DNA of 11,822 nt, from contig CAZWOB010000064.1 of NCBI GenBank assembly GCA_964635295.1, positions 1 through 11,822 on the forward strand. Reading direction: 5' to 3'. This document shows, piece after piece, positions 1 through 5,488 of the stretch. The notes below the pieces were generated by a model. That model was not told the origin of the DNA. It saw nothing but the letters and a program-made list of their open reading frames with translations, and searched no databases. The DNA is from Waddlia sp964635295 (GTDB lineage: Bacteria; Chlamydiota; Chlamydiia; Chlamydiales; Waddliaceae). Positions within the stretch are counted from its first letter, which is position 1; each line of letters begins with the position of its first letter. The translations under genes and the position numbers were made by a program.

Positions 1-3
1 TTT

Positions 4-9
4 TATAAT
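4..9 (+). promoter_or_regulatory. Possible -10 box upstream of the Nudix gene
   Basis: A perfect TATAAT hexamer lies at positions 4-9, about 65 bases before the Nudix start codon. The matching -35 region would fall outside the window, so the promoter cannot be confirmed. It may simply be AT-rich sequence. Confidence 0.25.
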
Positions 10-73
10 AGCTGCTTTTTTAATACCGATTTCTCTTCAAGGGGATCATCGGACAAATGAAAGGAGAGACTAT

Positions 74-529
74 ATGGAAGAAGAAATTGGCATTTTCAAC
101 GAACCTCCTGTAAATTTTAATCACGATATTCAAGTTTCTGCTTGTGTCATCCAGGTTGGTGACCGACTATTGGCCCTTCAAAGGGGGATGCATAAATTTG
201 ACCCAGGAAAATGGGAAGTTCCAGGTGGAAAATTCCAGATAGGAGAAACGCTTAATGACTGTGCATGCCGTGAGCTTTTTGAAGAAACTGGAATAGAAAA
301 TAGTCTTTTTCAAGAAATCGGCGTTCTCTATGTCCGTCGTAGAGAAAATGATTTTACCCTTCGGGTGGTGATTGCGGAATTTTCAGAGGAACCCCGAGTC
401 AAGCTATCAAAAGAGCATCATGACTTCAGATGGGTGACTGCAGAAGAGATGAAAAGACTGGATCTTATCAAAGGAGAAGAGCTTCTAATTGATATGTATC
501 TTAATTCATTCGTATTAGAAAATCATTAG
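74..529 (+). CDS. Nudix hydrolase (MutT-like NTP pyrophosphohydrolase)
   Basis: The 151-residue product carries a complete Nudix box at residues 52-74: G52, E58, then R66-E67-L68-F69-E70-E71-T72-G73-I74, matching GX5EX7REUXEEXGU. These residues bind the divalent metal that drives cleavage of a nucleoside diphosphate linked to another group. The leading strand (residues 21-37) and the W47-x-x-P50-G51-G52 turn fit the MutT/8-oxo-dGTP diphosphatase type. The exact substrate (oxidised dGTP, another NTP or a nucleotide sugar) cannot be read from the sequence. The length is normal for a single-domain Nudix enzyme. The ATG at 74 is supported by AGGAGA at 62-67, six bases upstream. A cytosolic nucleotide-sanitation or housekeeping-cleaning role is inferred. 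Confidence 0.93.
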   Translation: MEEEIGIFNEPPVNFNHDIQVSACVIQVGDRLLALQRGMHKFDPGKWEVPGGKFQIGETLNDCACRELFEETGIENSLFQEIGVLYVRRRENDFTLRVVIAEFSEEPRVKLSKEHHDFRWVTAEEMKRLDLIKGEELLIDMYLNSFVLENH

Positions 530-540
530 ATTTGTAATCA

Positions 541-888
541 TTGGCTCCTTTAAATTCTCACTATCACAAACCATCCACCTCATTACTTGGTGTGGAGGTT
601 GAGTCCTGGGTCCATCCGTTCATCGAAGGACTCAGCGATGTGACTGTAGAATCTTTAGAAGATGCAGCTTCATGGCTTGTTTCTTCATTAGAAGGTTCAC
701 CCCCTTCGATCAAAGGTCCAGAATGGATGTATGAGGCGATGAAATATTATATGGAAACCCAGTTCCCTTCAGACAAGCCCATGGTTGCAATCGCCGAGGC
801 GAGCAATGAATTAAACGAGCGTTTCCAGTCTGCCGGAACCGTAGGGGAGTACCATCGAGAACACATGAGGAAAAAAATTTCAACATAG
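541..888 (+). CDS. Hypothetical protein, possibly a gene remnant
   Basis: An open frame of 115 codons begins 11 bases after the Nudix stop. I do not recognise the family. It has no signal peptide or membrane segment. The middle is acidic and tryptophan-containing (residues 20-50), and the C-terminal half looks helical and ends in a basic stretch (HREHMRKKIST). The only early start is TTG at 541, directly after an in-frame stop at 535-537, with no Shine-Dalgarno sequence in front. This leaves two options: translation coupled to the Nudix gene from a weak start, or a 5'-truncated remnant of a larger gene. Same-strand continuity with the Nudix gene and the lack of internal stops favour some coding function, but support is modest. 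Confidence 0.45.
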   Translation: MAPLNSHYHKPSTSLLGVEVESWVHPFIEGLSDVTVESLEDAASWLVSSLEGSPPSIKGPEWMYEAMKYYMETQFPSDKPMVAIAEASNELNERFQSAGTVGEYHREHMRKKIST

Positions 889-921
889 CGACATTTGCAA
901 AAGAGGTCTTCTCCGACTGAG

Positions 922-974
922 TCTTCGAAAATTGTGATTTTCGAGGGGCGCGATTTTCAACGCATGAAGCCCTT
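922..974 (+). other. Two overlapping hairpins in the 889-1034 intergenic gap
   Basis: CGAAAAT (926-932) pairs with ATTTTCG (937-943) across a 4-base loop, and the stem extends outward with G-T and G-C pairs to 922/947. A second inverted repeat, AGGGGC (944-949) with GCCCTT (969-974), encloses GCG/CGC (950-952 with 961-963). The two stems share bases 944-947, so they are mutually exclusive. A run of seven T follows at 987-993, too far from either stem for a classic intrinsic terminator. The stretch could be a degenerate terminator, an intergenic repeat element or a structured leader of the following acetyltransferase gene. Confidence 0.4.
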
Positions 975-1034
975 TCCTTATTGAGCTTTTTTTGATATTC
1001 AAATCACCCGATATGCTAAAACCTTTTGGATTTA

Positions 1035-1541
1035 ATGATGGTACATTTTTCTTTATCTCACGCGTGCGACATACGTCGTATGGAATCAACTGACGTTGCA
1101 GATGTCGCCAATGTCCATGCCCGCTCTTTCCCAAGACAGTTGAATTCTCACGATTGGGTTTCGTGTAATTTTAATGGATACCCTAGAATCAGAATTTTTG
1201 TTGCTCAAGTAGATAAAGAAATCGTTGGCTATATTCAGTGGATGGAGAAAAGCGGGTTTCGAAAGGATGTCGTTTTGGAACTTGAACAGTTAGCTGTATT
1301 GCCTGAATGGAGAAATCAAGGGATTGGGAGCCGTCTTATCAGCTCATCCCTGTTGGTTGTCAAAGAAGAGTTGGCTCAAAGAGGCGCTAAATTAAAACAC
1401 GTCATCGTGACGACCAGAACTGATAATGATGCTCAAAAACTGTATCATTCTACTCTAAACGCGTCAGCAGTAGCGACGATTCCAGACCTATTTTCAGATG
1501 ATGAAGTCATCATGCTATCTAGAAACATGATGAATGAGTGA
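1035..1541 (+). CDS. GNAT family N-acetyltransferase
   Basis: A 168-residue protein with the GNAT fold, which transfers an acetyl group from acetyl-CoA to an amine. Motif A is clear: strand 4 (residues 82-90, ELEQLAVLP) leads into the pyrophosphate loop R93-N-Q-G96-I-G98, the R/Q-x-x-G-x-G/A signature. The N-terminal strand (D12-I-R-R) and the central part (V56-A-Q-V-D, I63-V-G-Y-I) match the usual beginning of the fold. The motif B region contains a DNDAQKLYHS segment in place of the commoner NxxAxxxY. The substrate is unknown. Three starts are possible: TTG at 1026 and ATG at 1035 or 1038. I chose 1035, but none has a good ribosome-binding site. The gene sits alone between the hairpin stretch and the TetR promoter. 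Confidence 0.85.
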   Translation: MMVHFSLSHACDIRRMESTDVADVANVHARSFPRQLNSHDWVSCNFNGYPRIRIFVAQVDKEIVGYIQWMEKSGFRKDVVLELEQLAVLPEWRNQGIGSRLISSSLLVVKEELAQRGAKLKHVIVTTRTDNDAQKLYHSTLNASAVATIPDLFSDDEVIMLSRNMMNE

Positions 1542-1563
1542 AATAGATCCTTTAACGAATTGA

Positions 1564-1587
1564 ATAATTGACCGATCGGTCAATTAT
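1564..1587. promoter_or_regulatory. 24-bp perfect palindrome, TetR-type operator
   Basis: Positions 1564-1587 form an uninterrupted perfect palindrome centred between 1575 and 1576, with core TTGACCGATCGGTCAA. Its size and symmetry are typical of operators bound by TetR-family dimers. It lies directly in front of a TetR-family gene and covers the -35 box and most of the spacer of that gene's promoter, so autorepression is the natural inference. Confidence 0.88.
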
Positions 1588-1596
1588 GTGTATAAT
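1568..1596 (+). promoter_or_regulatory. Strong sigma70-type promoter of the tetR-methyltransferase pair
   Basis: TTGACC at 1568-1573 and a consensus TATAAT at 1591-1596 are separated by exactly 17 bases, the best promoter match in the window. The -35 lies inside the palindromic operator. Transcription would start around 1602-1604, at or next to the ATG at 1604, predicting an mRNA with almost no leader. Confidence 0.8.
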
Positions 1597-1603
1597 CGTT
1601 TCC

Positions 1604-2200
1604 ATGTGCGCAAGATATGCAAAAGATAATGAACGGATACGCGCGAAAACGCGAAAGCTGCTGCTCGACAGCGCTCTTGTCGTTTTTGCACGGCTTGGCG
1701 TGCATGCGGGAAGTATCGCCCAGATCGCCAAAGAGGCCGGTGTGTCCAAAGGGCTTGCCTATCACTATTTTTCAAGCAAAGAAGAGCTCCTGGCCGAATT
1801 GGCAGCTGCCCGATTAGATGAATGGAACGGACTCGTCGAGGGTCTGGAAAGGCTGGAGGATCCGTTTCAACGGTTGAAATTCCTGGTTGATTTCATCCTC
1901 GACGAACTGCAAGAGAAAACCGATTGGCTGCGGTTCTTTACAGGTCTTTACCTAACAGCAGATGGGCGAGGTGCCATCAGCAAAGTGATGGAGGTACACC
2001 AGGAACGGTTTGATCGGTTGTTTGCTTTGGAGAAGCGTCTATTGAGAGATTTGGGTGTCAGAGATGTGGAGACAGAACAGGTGTACCTGCGCTCGACCCT
2101 TCAAGGGATTTGCCTCGAATATATGCTAAGCGAAGACTACCCGTTAAATTCCATGAGGGACCGTTTAATACAAACATATAAAAGAGGAATTTCAATATGA
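1604..2200 (+). CDS. TetR family transcriptional regulator
   Basis: A 198-residue DNA-binding repressor of normal TetR length. Residues 11-65 form the TetR_N three-helix domain, with the helix-turn-helix at about 37-56 (SIAQIAKEAGVSKGLAYHYF) followed by the typical SSKEELL. The all-helical rest (70-198) would be the ligand-binding and dimerisation domain; its inducer is unknown. The frame is open back to TTG at 1568 and ATG at 1586, but both lie within the promoter. ATG 1604 is therefore preferred, implying a leaderless or nearly leaderless transcript. The gene overlaps the methyltransferase gene by four bases (ATGA), so the two are co-transcribed and translationally coupled. It probably represses itself and the methyltransferase through the palindrome at 1564-1587 until a small molecule releases it. 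Confidence 0.93.
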   Translation: MCARYAKDNERIRAKTRKLLLDSALVVFARLGVHAGSIAQIAKEAGVSKGLAYHYFSSKEELLAELAAARLDEWNGLVEGLERLEDPFQRLKFLVDFILDELQEKTDWLRFFTGLYLTADGRGAISKVMEVHQERFDRLFALEKRLLRDLGVRDVETEQVYLRSTLQGICLEYMLSEDYPLNSMRDRLIQTYKRGISI

Positions 2201-2937
2201 ACAACTATCGCTCTTTATGTACGGAATACTACGACCTGGTGTCGTACCGCGCAGCTGATGAAGAGGTCAACTTTTACAAAGAGATCTTAAGCGGCCTTCC
2301 CGAACCCTACTTAGAAGCGATGTGCGGGTCGGGTCGTCTGCTCATTCCTCTTGTTGAATCTGGATTGGTGGTGCACGGAGTCGACTATTCGCCATCGATG
2401 CTGGACAGTTGCCGAACACGTCTGGACGGGAGAACGGATATTGAGTTGTTCGAAGCGTCGGTGGAGACGATGGACCTGTCTCTTCGCTACGGCACGATCT
2501 TTATCGCGGCAGGATCGTTGCAACTGTTGGATCGATCGAAGGTCGTGAGTACGTTGCAAAACCTTCGCAGACACTTAATTCCTGGAGGCACTCTTGTTTT
2601 AGAGACGTGGGTCCCATGGGAGCTTCTGACTTCTGGAAATAAAGATCATCAGGGAAAGCGTGAAGTGGAAACGGCTGACGGGGGAGTGATCAAGGTGAGT
2701 ATAAAGTCAAAGATGAACCGTGATGCGCAACGCATTGTCGATAAGCAAGCCTACGCAAAATATAACGGCGATCAGATGGTGGCAAGCGATGAAGAACATC
2801 TTCAGTTGAATTGGTACTATCGATTTGAGCTGGAGCTGCTTCTCAAAATGGCAGGTTTTGAACAGTTGGAAGTGATTGTTCCAGAGCATCCGCTCGTTCA
2901 AGATTCATTCGTATATAAAGCTAAAGCTTTAGTTTAA
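2197..2937 (+). CDS. Class I SAM-dependent methyltransferase
   Basis: A 246-residue soluble protein with the Rossmann-like SAM fold. Motif I is L39-E40-A-M-C-G-S-G46, a variant of the D/ExGxGxG loop. The acidic residue that binds the ribose is probably D63 in HGVDYSPSMLD. IFIAAGSLQLL (101-111) corresponds to motif IV, and L127-I-P-G-G-T-L-V-L-E to the usual post-motif strand. The C-terminal part (180-246) forms the substrate-side beta region of this small-molecule methyltransferase type. The substrate is not evident. The start ATG at 2197 overlaps the TetR stop, with AGAGGAA just upstream inside tetR. Regulation by the adjacent TetR protein is strongly suggested, so a role in modifying or detoxifying that repressor's ligand is plausible but inferred. 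Its stop overlaps that of the convergent protease gene by four bases. Confidence 0.92.
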   Translation: MNNYRSLCTEYYDLVSYRAADEEVNFYKEILSGLPEPYLEAMCGSGRLLIPLVESGLVVHGVDYSPSMLDSCRTRLDGRTDIELFEASVETMDLSLRYGTIFIAAGSLQLLDRSKVVSTLQNLRRHLIPGGTLVLETWVPWELLTSGNKDHQGKREVETADGGVIKVSIKSKMNRDAQRIVDKQAYAKYNGDQMVASDEEHLQLNWYYRFELELLLKMAGFEQLEVIVPEHPLVQDSFVYKAKALV

Positions 2938-3731
2938 AGGACTGGAGTGTCTTCAATTTGATCTGCGAGCCAATGGCGGAACTCTCGGATGTAAGTCCGG
3001 TCATAATTCGTCTGGTTAAAAGTCTCAGGGGCGACATTTTGGATCAGTCGCTGATAGAGGAAATGGGCAGAATATACGCCGCACTGATAGGTGTCATATT
3101 GGTGGGTATTTGTGTGCTCCAGGATTTTTCCATCATCCCCAAGAAATCTTTCACGGCAAAGATCCAGTACTTTGTATAAGGTCTCTCCATTTGCCAGTGG
3201 GCGTTCCGCGCTGCTGATCCCTTTTGGATCGTAGTACTCCACTTGACCGTCTTTAATGAGAATGGTGACGATATGCCGACTTTCTATCGGGCCATTGTTG
3301 CCTAAGACAATAGGAATGCTGATCGGATCATTTGGAGCAGGATTCATAAAGCTTAAAGTACCATTGATCGACGCCATGATGGACTCTGCTGTCGTTCTTT
3401 CCGTTACTCTGCTCCTATCTGAAACATATAGGCTTTCAATAACCTTTGATCGCTCGTTAATCCCGATCGTCTCAAAGGCTGTTTGGGTTGCAGGTCCTGT
3501 CAATTGCCTGCCAGGGGTTCTCAATAATTTGACTTGTGCAGCGGTTAGGGGATTTTCGTGAGCTGAGGTAGGCCGGGAAAAAATACTCTTGAAGAGCTCT
3601 TTGATGCTGTGAAAAATGCTTCCTACCTTCCCTAAGAAAGTTGGTCCTCTTCCGGCACGAAACCAGATAGTATTCCCATCTATTGTTCCTGGTTGATTAG
3701 TCGGTGTAAAATTTACAGGTTCTAAATTCAT
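2934..3731 (-). CDS. Ulp1/C48-type cysteine protease (deubiquitinase/deSUMOylase-like), putative effector
   Basis: A 265-residue protein whose C-terminal half carries the CE-clan catalytic arrangement in the right order: H153 (in SRHIVTILI), D168 (in VEYYDPKG), oxyanion Q211 and nucleophile C217 in HQYDTYQCGVYSAHFL, with the typical Q-x5-C-G spacing. Enzymes of this fold (Ulp1, adenain, YopJ, ChlaDub) cleave ubiquitin, SUMO or NEDD8 conjugates, or acetylate. Bacteria lack these substrates, so a host target after secretion is the usual interpretation. Residues 1-60 are polar and lack a Sec signal or a long hydrophobic helix, compatible with type III secretion. The region 30-125 is Ser/Thr/Arg-rich and unassigned. 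The ATG at 3731 follows a weak AAGAAG site within an AT-rich upstream region. The gene stands alone. Confidence 0.82.
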   Translation of the reverse strand: MNLEPVNFTPTNQPGTIDGNTIWFRAGRGPTFLGKVGSIFHSIKELFKSIFSRPTSAHENPLTAAQVKLLRTPGRQLTGPATQTAFETIGINERSKVIESLYVSDRSRVTERTTAESIMASINGTLSFMNPAPNDPISIPIVLGNNGPIESRHIVTILIKDGQVEYYDPKGISSAERPLANGETLYKVLDLCRERFLGDDGKILEHTNTHQYDTYQCGVYSAHFLYQRLIQNVAPETFNQTNYDRTYIREFRHWLADQIEDTPVL

Positions 3732-3937
3732 GATATATTATTCTTCTTTTATTAACTTTCACTATTAATATAACAAATAATAGTAAAGAATATATAAAGA
3801 TTATTTTAATATAAGATTTATATTTACAGCAGAGCGATCTTAAGACATTCTTAGATGTTTTTGATCGGAAAATATGAATATTTGATATAGCATTAATAAT
3901 CAGTCAGATCTGATTTGTGAAAAGGAGAATACTATCC
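3732..3937. other. AT-rich divergent intergenic region
   Basis: About 200 bases separate the protease gene (leftward) from the VOC gene (rightward). The first 110 bases are very AT-rich, with several TATATT-like hexamers on the reverse strand (e.g. 3767-3772), but no convincing -35 partner was found for the protease. Near the VOC gene lie a possible promoter and, at 3904-3913, the short palindrome TCAGATCTGA. No ORF or structured RNA is evident. Confidence 0.5.
3861..3891 (+). promoter_or_regulatory. Possible promoter of the VOC gene
   Basis: TTGATC (3861-3866) and TATAGC (3886-3891) are 19 bases apart, each matching the sigma70 consensus at four of six positions. The spacing is slightly long and the region AT-rich, so this is only a candidate. 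The palindrome at 3904-3913 would then lie just downstream of the start point, where a repressor could act. Confidence 0.3.
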
Positions 3938-4342
3938 ATGACAGCAAACATACGACTTGGTTATGTGATCATTTATGTGAACGATGTGGCGGCCACGATT
4001 GAGTTTTACGAAAATGCGTTCGGGATTAAGCGCCGTTTTGTTCACGAAAGCGGGCAATACGCTGAAATGGAGACGGGGACTACAGCCCTGGCATTTGTCA
4101 GTGAACAGATGATCGGAGAGTCTCATTCCTTCCGGAAAAATCGTAGGGGAGACCTTTCTCCAGGTGCCGAGATCGCATTTGTTGTCGAGGATGTCGAAAA
4201 GCAATATTCGATCGCATTTGAGGCTGGTGCAGAAGAAGTTGAAAAGCCGATTCAAAAATCGTGGGGGCAGACTGTCGCCTATGTTCGGGACAACAATGGG
4301 TTCTTCGTTGAACTCTGCACGCAAATTGAGACCGTTGCATAA
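3938..4342 (+). CDS. VOC superfamily (glyoxalase/bleomycin-resistance fold) protein
   Basis: A 134-residue protein built from two beta-alpha-beta-beta-beta modules. The first is at about 7-55, with LGYVIIYVNDVAATIEFYEN and A-F-G-I-K; the second at about 77-128, with EIAFVVEDVEKQYSIAFEAG and ending YVRDNNGFFVELC. The DxDGxxxEL-like C-terminal strand provides the conserved metal-ligand position E125. The N-terminal strand has Tyr rather than the usual His/Gln ligand, so metal binding may differ. The family includes glyoxalase I, extradiol dioxygenases and drug-binding resistance proteins; the function here cannot be chosen. An in-frame GTG occurs at 3917, but AGGAG at 3923-3927 with correct spacing fixes the start at ATG 3938. 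The gene appears to be monocistronic. Confidence 0.88.
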   Translation: MTANIRLGYVIIYVNDVAATIEFYENAFGIKRRFVHESGQYAEMETGTTALAFVSEQMIGESHSFRKNRRGDLSPGAEIAFVVEDVEKQYSIAFEAGAEEVEKPIQKSWGQTVAYVRDNNGFFVELCTQIETVA

Positions 4343-4389
4343 TTGAGCATCAATCGATTTTTAGAGCCATTTGTTGAGAGATGCTGTTT

Positions 4390-4405
4390 TATGCAAATTT
4401 GCATA
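4390..4405. repeat. 16-bp perfect palindrome, possible operator
   Basis: TATGCAAATTTGCATA reads the same on both strands. It lies in the 125-base gap between the VOC gene and the four-gene forward run, about 60 bases before the first ORF of that run. Without a central loop it is more like a dimer-binding operator than a terminator. No good promoter could be placed around it. Confidence 0.45.
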
Positions 4406-4467
4406 CTCCAGAGAGTAGGAGGTTTGCGTCAAGCAGCGTATCTCGGCAAATGGAATAAAAAGCGATC

Positions 4468-4785
4468 ATGATGAATTATGCAACGGTCTCAAATAGGGAC
4501 TTGATGATGAAAAAGCTGATTGATTTGAGAAATGTGGGAAAAGCCACTCTGAAGGATTTACAAGCTGTCGGCATCCGCTCGGTTTCTGAGTTGGCCTTAT
4601 GTGAACCGACTGAACTTTTTCAACGTCTTGAAAAAGTGACGGGTAAAAGGCATGACCCTTGTATGTGGGATGTTTTTGCGGCAATTATCCATGAGGCGAA
4701 GACGGGCGAGGCAACTTCATGGTGGGAATGGACAGTTGAACGGAAAGAGCTGCAAAAAAAAATGGAGATCCATCATGAGCGTTAA
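4468..4785 (+). CDS. Cdd1-like helix-hairpin-helix protein
   Basis: A 105-residue basic protein with a helix-hairpin-helix motif at residues 20-36 (LRNVGKATLKDLQAVGI), followed by SVSELALCEPTELFQRL and a conserved-looking G59-K-R-H-D-P-C-M-W-D-V-F segment. This layout matches the small Cdd1 ('pathogenicity locus') family, whose members are short HhH proteins presumed to contact DNA but whose cellular role is not established. The Trp pair in S84-W-W-E-W is also typical of the relatives I recall. The start is uncertain: ATG 4468/4471 have only a weak site, while ATG 4504/4507 follow AGGGA and begin just before the HhH, giving about 92 residues. The 3' end overlaps the CPBP gene by 11 bases, so it heads a co-transcribed run. 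Confidence 0.78.
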   Translation: MMNYATVSNRDLMMKKLIDLRNVGKATLKDLQAVGIRSVSELALCEPTELFQRLEKVTGKRHDPCMWDVFAAIIHEAKTGEATSWWEWTVERKELQKKMEIHHER

Positions 4786-5476
4786 CCGCAAAACGTTTTT
4801 TGCTCTCTGGGTCATGTGCATCGTCGGTTCCCTATCTGTTCTTCCTTATGTGATGCATCTCGATCTTTTTCCTCCTGAGGTCTCGCGATTGAACATCGTC
4901 ATCCTTACTGTCGTTCAGTCGTCGATCCTTTTTGGTGTCGTTTGCTGGCTCAGTTCTGTCATTGTGCCGAGAACAGATCTTGCCCCTTTTCCACCTGATA
5001 AAAAATGTAAAGGCCTCTTCTATCCCGGAATGGTATCAGGGGCATTAGCAGGAGTTTTGATCGTTTTATTAGACCGTACTGTTTTTCAAAGCTCCTCGCT
5101 TTCAGGTGAGCATCCGCCGTTTTGGGCTGGCGCACTCGCTTCTATCTATGGTGCGGTGAACGAGGAAGTGCTTTTGCGCTTGTTCCTTTTTTCCCTTGTC
5201 TATTTTCTTCTAAGGAAATTCTTTCGGTCGAAGAGTCGTCAGGTATTTCTTTGGATCACCAATGTCTTCGTTGCTTTCATCTTCGGTCTTGGACATCTCC
5301 CTGCGGCATTGAAACTAGCTGATCCGACAGCGTTTGAAATATCACGCGTATTGATTCTCAACGGTATTCCAGGTATTGTCTTTGGACGGCTTTATTGGAC
5401 TAATGGCTTTTGGACCGCAATGGCGGCCCATTTCACGGCAGACTTAATCATTCATGTGTTGTTCGCGCTAGTATGA
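4775..5476 (+). CDS. CPBP-family intramembrane metalloprotease
   Basis: A 233-residue polytopic membrane protein with hydrophobic segments at about 8-28, 40-63, 85-104, 117-146, 157-178 and 195-232. All three CPBP (Abi/Rce1-type, MEROPS M79) motifs are present: E130-E131-x-x-x-R135, F170-x-x-x-H174 and H219-x-x-x-D223, the last with Asp where many relatives have Asn. Family members are glutamate-type intramembrane proteases; bacterial ones are linked to bacteriocin self-immunity, peptide-pheromone processing or protein anchoring, though most are uncharacterised. The frame is open upstream to 4652, but the ATG at 4775 is preceded by GGAGA at a good distance and starts a natural N-terminus. It overlaps the Cdd1-like gene and is followed after 12 bases by the MEMO-like gene. 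Confidence 0.9.
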   Translation: MSVNRKTFFALWVMCIVGSLSVLPYVMHLDLFPPEVSRLNIVILTVVQSSILFGVVCWLSSVIVPRTDLAPFPPDKKCKGLFYPGMVSGALAGVLIVLLDRTVFQSSSLSGEHPPFWAGALASIYGAVNEEVLLRLFLFSLVYFLLRKFFRSKSRQVFLWITNVFVAFIFGLGHLPAALKLADPTAFEISRVLILNGIPGIVFGRLYWTNGFWTAMAAHFTADLIIHVLFALV

Positions 5477-5488
5477 GGTATCCATTAA

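Noticed and set aside
880..1134. 84-codon reverse ORF across the hairpin region
   Set aside because: It overlaps the start of the GNAT gene and the hairpins, and its protein is basic with no recognisable features.
1568..1603. TTG 1568 or ATG 1586 as the start of the TetR protein
   Set aside because: Both fall inside the operator/promoter, upstream of the predicted transcription start, and add residues not typical of TetR N-termini.
2921..2932. CTAAAGCTTTAG palindrome as a bidirectional terminator
   Set aside because: It lies within the last codons of the methyltransferase, has no loop and no adjoining T tract; probably chance.
3256..3561. 101-codon forward ORF opposite the Ulp1-like protease
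   Set aside because: Shadow of the reverse-strand gene, which carries an intact catalytic set; the forward frame shows no motif.
4346..4390. AGCATC/GATGCT inverted repeat after the VOC gene as a terminator
   Set aside because: The stem is only six pairs with a loop of about 30 bases, too weak for an intrinsic terminator.
4652..4774. 41-codon extension of the CPBP protease
   Set aside because: It overlaps the Cdd1-like gene in another frame and is Arg-rich and non-hydrophobic; ATG 4775 has a good ribosome-binding site.
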